DNA of 64,000 nt from a bacterium (lineage in GTDB: Bacteria; Oederibacteriota; CAKKQC01). Of the stretch, positions 61,070-64,000 are shown piece after piece. The DNA lies in the NCBI GenBank assembly GCA_919901855.1, contig CAKKQC010000021.1, positions 186,001 through 250,000 on the forward strand, in the 5' to 3' direction. Below the pieces are notes generated by a model that made no database searches, was not told the DNA's origin, and saw nothing but the letters and a program-made list of their open reading frames with translations. Position 1 is the stretch's first letter, and the number at the start of each line of letters is the position of its first letter. Made by a program: the position numbers and the translations under genes.

Positions 61070-61609
61070 TCAGCGGCCGCGCTTCACCAGCGTCCGCAGG
61101 AACTCCAGGTCCGAGGCATCGGAGGCGGATTTACGGTCGGCGTGTGCGATCTCCTTGAGCCTGAGGAGGTCGGGGGCTGAGGCGATGCGGACATGGCCTG
61201 AGGGAAAGCCGACCGTCGTGGCGTGGCCGGCGATGTCCCGGGCTGGCAGGGGGAAGTCGAAAAGGAGGTCGACGCGGAGGCCCGTCTTCCGGGCGAAGAA
61301 GGAAACGGACTGCGGACGCTCCGAATCGATCTTCAGGGAGGCAATCCGGGGATTGTCTACCGTGCGGATGACCTCTCCTTGCGGGCTGAGCTTCGTGACG
61401 AGTTCCAGCTTGCGGCGGTACATGGCCTCGACGAGGATCCTGGACGAGGGCGCCGGCCGTGGTACCACGAAGTCGAAGTCCTGGGTGACCCGCTGGGAGC
61501 CGAGGACCACGAGCGCCATCCCGCCGACGAGCACGGGTTGGACCCCGGCGGCCTCGAGCGCGTCCACGAGGGCGACCATCTCCTCCGTGAGGGCGGCGTC
61601 AGCGGGCAT
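61070..61609 (-). CDS. Nucleotidyltransferase, AbiEii-like
   Basis: This 179-residue protein has the minimal nucleotidyltransferase fold: VLVGGMALVVLGSQRV followed by the metal-binding DFDFVV pair, then RVDLLFDF. The C terminus has DLLRLKEIAHADRKSASDASDLEFL, common in toxin-type members. AbiEii-type proteins transfer nucleotides to tRNA or other targets, but some similar proteins are housekeeping. The gene overlaps a small upstream gene by 11 bases and precedes the HAD gene. Confidence 0.75.
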   Translation of the reverse strand: MPADAALTEEMVALVDALEAAGVQPVLVGGMALVVLGSQRVTQDFDFVVPRPAPSSRILVEAMYRRKLELVTKLSPQGEVIRTVDNPRIASLKIDSERPQSVSFFARKTGLRVDLLFDFPLPARDIAGHATTVGFPSGHVRIASAPDLLRLKEIAHADRKSASDASDLEFLRTLVKRGR

Positions 61610-61814
61610 GGGTCCTCAGGGACGCCCGGCGCAGGTCTGAGGCGGCCGCCAGGTACCGGAAGTTCTGTTCGATGCGCCGTGCGGCGTGGCGGGACAGGGA
61701 ACGGGTCAGGCCGCCCAGCGACGCGATGCGGCGCCGCTCGGCAGGGTCCAGCTTCCGGGCGCGGGCCAGCCCGCCCAGGCGGCCGAGCTCCTGGGCGTAC
61801 CGGTGGGTGTTCAT
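61599..61814 (-). CDS. Small putative antitoxin-like protein
   Basis: This 71-residue basic protein contains GGLARARKLDPAERRRIASLGG, a pattern seen in small proteins of unknown role and in some DNA- or RNA-binding antitoxins. I cannot assign a family. It is the first gene of a three-gene minus-strand operon with the nucleotidyltransferase (overlap 11 bases) and HAD genes. It has a leaderless-type promoter with an inverted repeat inside the spacer, consistent with autoregulation by this protein or its complex. Confidence 0.6.
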   Translation of the reverse strand: MNTHRYAQELGRLGGLARARKLDPAERRRIASLGGLTRSLSRHAARRIEQNFRYLAAASDLRRASLRTHAR

Positions 61815-61820
61815 GCCGTC

Positions 61821-61849
61821 ATTATTGCTTACCGCTAAGCATAATGCAA
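61821..61849 (-). promoter_or_regulatory. Promoter with operator in the spacer
   Basis: On the minus strand, TTGCAT (-35), a 17-bp spacer and AATAAT (-10) end 6 bases before the ATG at 61814. The spacer contains the perfect inverted repeat TGCTTA-N4-TAAGCA (61826-61841). This is the best promoter in the window and a likely autoregulatory site. Confidence 0.65.
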
Positions 61850-61970
61850 CCTGGAGTAACCGGCTCGCCGGCGTGTTGTGGGTACGGGCAGCAGGCCGCA
61901 GGTGTTGATTGACCGGGCGGATGGCCCGGTGGTTCAATAGCGAGCGTTCAGGACTCTTCCAAGCGCGAAG

Positions 61971-63374
61971 ATGAGCCCGAGGGGGAAGATCATCAGGAAG
62001 GCACTGGCATACTCGATACTGGCCATCTTGGTTTCGACGATGGGGACGGCGGCCGGCGCGGGGAAATCCGGGGAGGCCGGTGGGGCGCCGGTCACCCTCA
62101 AGGTCAACTCCGACGGTCGGCACCTGACCGACGGGGACGGCAGGTTCTTTTTCTACCTCGGCGACACGGCTTGGGAGCTGTTCCACCGGCTGAAACTCCC
62201 GGACGCCGAGACCTACTTCCGGGACCGCGCCGCCAAGGGGTTCACCGTAATCCAGGCCGTGATCCTCGCGGAGTTCGACGGGCTGGGGACGCCGAACGCC
62301 TACGGGAATACCCCCCTCGCCGGCAACGATCCCGCGAAGCCGAACGAGGCCTACTTCAGGAACGTGGACGACGCCGTCCGGCTCGCGAACTCCCTCGGAC
62401 TGGTCATGGGATTGCTTCCGACCTGGGGGGACAAGGTCGGGCCGAAGAAGTGGGGCAAAGGCCCCGAGGTATTCACGCCTGCGAACGCGCTCGCCTACGG
62501 CCGGTTCCTCGGGAAACGCTACCGGAAGGCGTCCGTGATCTGGATCCTGGGCGGCGACCGGGCGCCCGAGACGGAGGAACAGAAGGCGGTCTGGCGGGCG
62601 ATGGCGAAGGGCCTCGCGCAAGGCGACAAGGGAAGGCACCTGATCACGTACCACCCGTGGGGCGGGGCGTATTCCGGCGATTACTTCCACGGCGAGGACT
62701 GGCTGGACTTCAACGGCTTCCAGTCCGGCCACAGCTCCCGGGATACGGACAACGCGGTCATGATCGACAGGGACTACGCCCGCACGCCGCCCAAGCCCTG
62801 CCTGGACCTTGAGCCCGCCTACGAGGACCACCCGATCAATTGGAGGCCGGAGAACGGGTGGTTCGACGACGCCGACGTGCGCGTCGGGATCTGGCGCGCC
62901 CTGTTCGCGGGAGCCTGCGGGCACACGTACGGCTGTCACGACATCTGGCAGTTCCTGGAGGCGGGGCGGGAGCCGGTGAGCTCGGCCCGGACGCCGTGGC
63001 GCGAGGCCATCAACCTCCCCGGTTCCGCCCAGGTTGGGTTCGCCCGGAAGCTGGTCGAGTCCCGGGCCCCGCTGATCCGGGTTCCGGACCAGGGCGTGTT
63101 CGCACGGGACCCCGGGCAGGGGGCGCTGAAGCCGCGCGCCTGCCGGGGGTCGGATGGGAGCTACCTCCTTGTCTACCTGCCGGAGGGTGGATCGACGGAG
63201 ATTCGCATGGACGCCGTAAAGGGTTCCGCGGCGAGGGCGTCGTGGTTCGATCCGCGCACCGGCCGGGCGACGGATGCCGGCGAGCACGAGGCGCGGGGAA
63301 CGAGGCCGTTCGCCGCCCCCTCCTCGGGGCCGGGCAACGACTGGGTCCTCGTGCTTGACGCCGTCTCGAGGTGA
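61971..63374 (+). CDS. Secreted GH140 apiosidase-like (DUF4038) glycosidase
   Basis: The 467-residue protein is a paralog of the enzyme at 55141-56448, but with a signal peptide (ALAYSILAILVSTMG). Catalytic positions are D196 (WILGGDRAP) and E281 (LDLEPAYED). The C-terminal beta-sandwich (WFDPRTGRATDAG) is also shared. It probably removes a side-chain sugar such as apiose from rhamnogalacturonan II or a related glycan outside the cell. It is the only plus-strand gene between the two minus-strand operons. The 156-base gap before it is occupied on the left by the minus-strand promoter. Confidence 0.85.
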   Translation: MSPRGKIIRKALAYSILAILVSTMGTAAGAGKSGEAGGAPVTLKVNSDGRHLTDGDGRFFFYLGDTAWELFHRLKLPDAETYFRDRAAKGFTVIQAVILAEFDGLGTPNAYGNTPLAGNDPAKPNEAYFRNVDDAVRLANSLGLVMGLLPTWGDKVGPKKWGKGPEVFTPANALAYGRFLGKRYRKASVIWILGGDRAPETEEQKAVWRAMAKGLAQGDKGRHLITYHPWGGAYSGDYFHGEDWLDFNGFQSGHSSRDTDNAVMIDRDYARTPPKPCLDLEPAYEDHPINWRPENGWFDDADVRVGIWRALFAGACGHTYGCHDIWQFLEAGREPVSSARTPWREAINLPGSAQVGFARKLVESRAPLIRVPDQGVFARDPGQGALKPRACRGSDGSYLLVYLPEGGSTEIRMDAVKGSAARASWFDPRTGRATDAGEHEARGTRPFAAPSSGPGNDWVLVLDAVSR

Positions 63375-63403
63375 TCCCCCGCCCGGTGCACCAGGGGACG
63401 TGC

Positions 63404-64000
63404 TTAAGTAATTAACTTGCGCCGTACGGCCTGGAGGACGATGCGCCTGACCGGGATCGTTCCCGAGACCGCCTGAACGAACGGCTGGCCCCGGCGGATG
63501 CCGACCGTGCCGAAGCCCCGGGCGGTGGAGATGAACGCGCGGAAATCGCCCCGGACGGCCGGATCGAGGTACAGGACCTGTTCGACCGCGTCGTACCGTG
63601 CGCCGCTCAGGGCCTGTAGCAGGCCGTAGGAAGCCATCGCTCGCGCGTACCAGTGGCCGCATTCGTATTCGTCGAACGGATTGCGCCACCGGCCGTCGTA
63701 TCGCCGGCGCACGGCGTGCACGATCGCCAGCCCCTCCGTCATCCGGCCGGCCATGATCAGGTGCGCCGCCGCCTGGTATTCGATCCCGGTCCAGACCTCG
63801 TCGCTGTAGACGAAGGGCAGGACGGGCTTGTGCCCCCTTGGCCAGGAGCAGAGCAGGAGCCCGCCTTCCTGCGGGAAGGCGTACCCGGGACGCTGGGTAT
63901 TGGAGTGGTCCGCCAGCTTCCTGCGGAAGTTGTGCCGGTACACCGACCTGAGGTGCCGGGCGGTCTGGCCGGGATCCAGCACGGGCCCGACGCCGCAGCA
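63404..64000 (-). CDS. GH116-like glycosidase, C-terminal part (5' end outside window)
   Basis: The frame is open to the window edge, giving about 198 residues of a C terminus. It matches GH116 (glucosylceramidase/beta-glucosidase type): VYRHNF, FPQEGGLLLCSWPRG, FVYSDEVWTGIEYQAAAHL and NPFDEYECGHWYARAMAS. The catalytic residues lie upstream and outside the window. It is a second GH116 beside the shortened one at 17239-18333. Confidence 0.85.
   Translation of the reverse strand, partial: CCGVGPVLDPGQTARHLRSVYRHNFRRKLADHSNTQRPGYAFPQEGGLLLCSWPRGHKPVLPFVYSDEVWTGIEYQAAAHLIMAGRMTEGLAIVHAVRRRYDGRWRNPFDEYECGHWYARAMASYGLLQALSGARYDAVEQVLYLDPAVRGDFRAFISTARGFGTVGIRRGQPFVQAVSGTIPVRRIVLQAVRRKLIT

Noticed and set aside
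1-64000. CRISPR arrays, tRNA, rRNA, prophage or insertion-sequence genes
   Set aside because: No regularly spaced repeats, tRNA-like folds or transposase motifs were seen by eye; a covariance-model and HMM search would be needed to exclude weak cases.

Overview
This is a high-GC (by eye well over 65%) bacterial chromosome segment devoted mostly to plant cell-wall polysaccharide breakdown. I count about 20 carbohydrate-active enzymes or remnants of them: GH2, GH5, GH9 (two), GH29 (alone, fused, and a pseudogene), GH39 remnant, GH43 (three, two of them in fusions), GH51, GH95, GH116-like (two), GH140-like (two), PL10, and a pair of clan GH-A enzymes I cannot place. There is also a sulfatase, a ribose-type ABC importer, sugar oxidoreductases, a D-lyxose isomerase and three uroporphyrinogen-decarboxylase-like proteins. 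No SusC/SusD pair is present, so this is not a Bacteroidetes-style locus. The mix of Gfo/Idh, UroD-like, DUF11 and GH genes suggests an uncultivated high-GC phylum (Armatimonadota- or Planctomycetota-like are possible), but no marker gene here fixes it. No tRNA, rRNA, CRISPR array or transposase gene was seen.

Layout. 1-7970: end of an unknown gene, oxidoreductase plus cupin, secreted GH9, a GH43-GH29 fusion lipoprotein and a serine beta-lactamase-like hydrolase. 7990-18333: mostly housekeeping or single genes (cyclase-like protein, UroD-like proteins around a D-lyxose isomerase, membrane protein, flavin reductase, rhodanese, ferredoxin, ADP-ribosylglycohydrolase, sulfatase, methyltransferase) ending in an N-terminally shortened GH116. 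18417-44243: an AraC regulator followed by a polysaccharide-utilisation block (GH39 remnant, GH51, GH2, PL10-GH43, GH5, GH29, GH-A enzyme, GH43, GH95, ABC importer, alcohol dehydrogenase, aldo/keto reductase). 44269-52216: a second copy of the AraC tail, operator and promoter, now in front of two giant paralogous secreted cysteine-rich proteins. 52368-58094: a paralog of the GH-A enzyme, a decayed GH29, a GH140-like enzyme, a HicAB-type pair and a UroD-like gene. 58091-64000: a second GH9, a minus-strand small-protein/nucleotidyltransferase/HAD operon, a second GH140-like enzyme and the end of another GH116.

The enzyme set fits pectin (rhamnogalacturonan and arabinan side chains), xylan or arabinoxylan, beta-glucan and fucosylated glycans. 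Endo-acting enzymes mostly carry signal peptides, whereas several exo-acting enzymes (GH29, GH43, GH95, one GH140, one GH9) do not. This suggests outside cutting, import through the ABC transporter, and inside finishing.

Three points stand out. First, an AraC-gene tail, a 21-bp-spaced direct-repeat operator and a promoter are duplicated exactly 25,000 bp apart, bracketing the main degradation block and placing the giant cysteine-rich proteins behind the same operator. Second, many genes have a TANNNT-like -10 box ending only 6-10 bases before the start codon, which implies leaderless mRNAs. Third, the locus shows clear decay and fusion: a GH39 without its catalytic core, a frameshifted GH29, a GH116 without its N-terminal domain, and two enzyme fusions.
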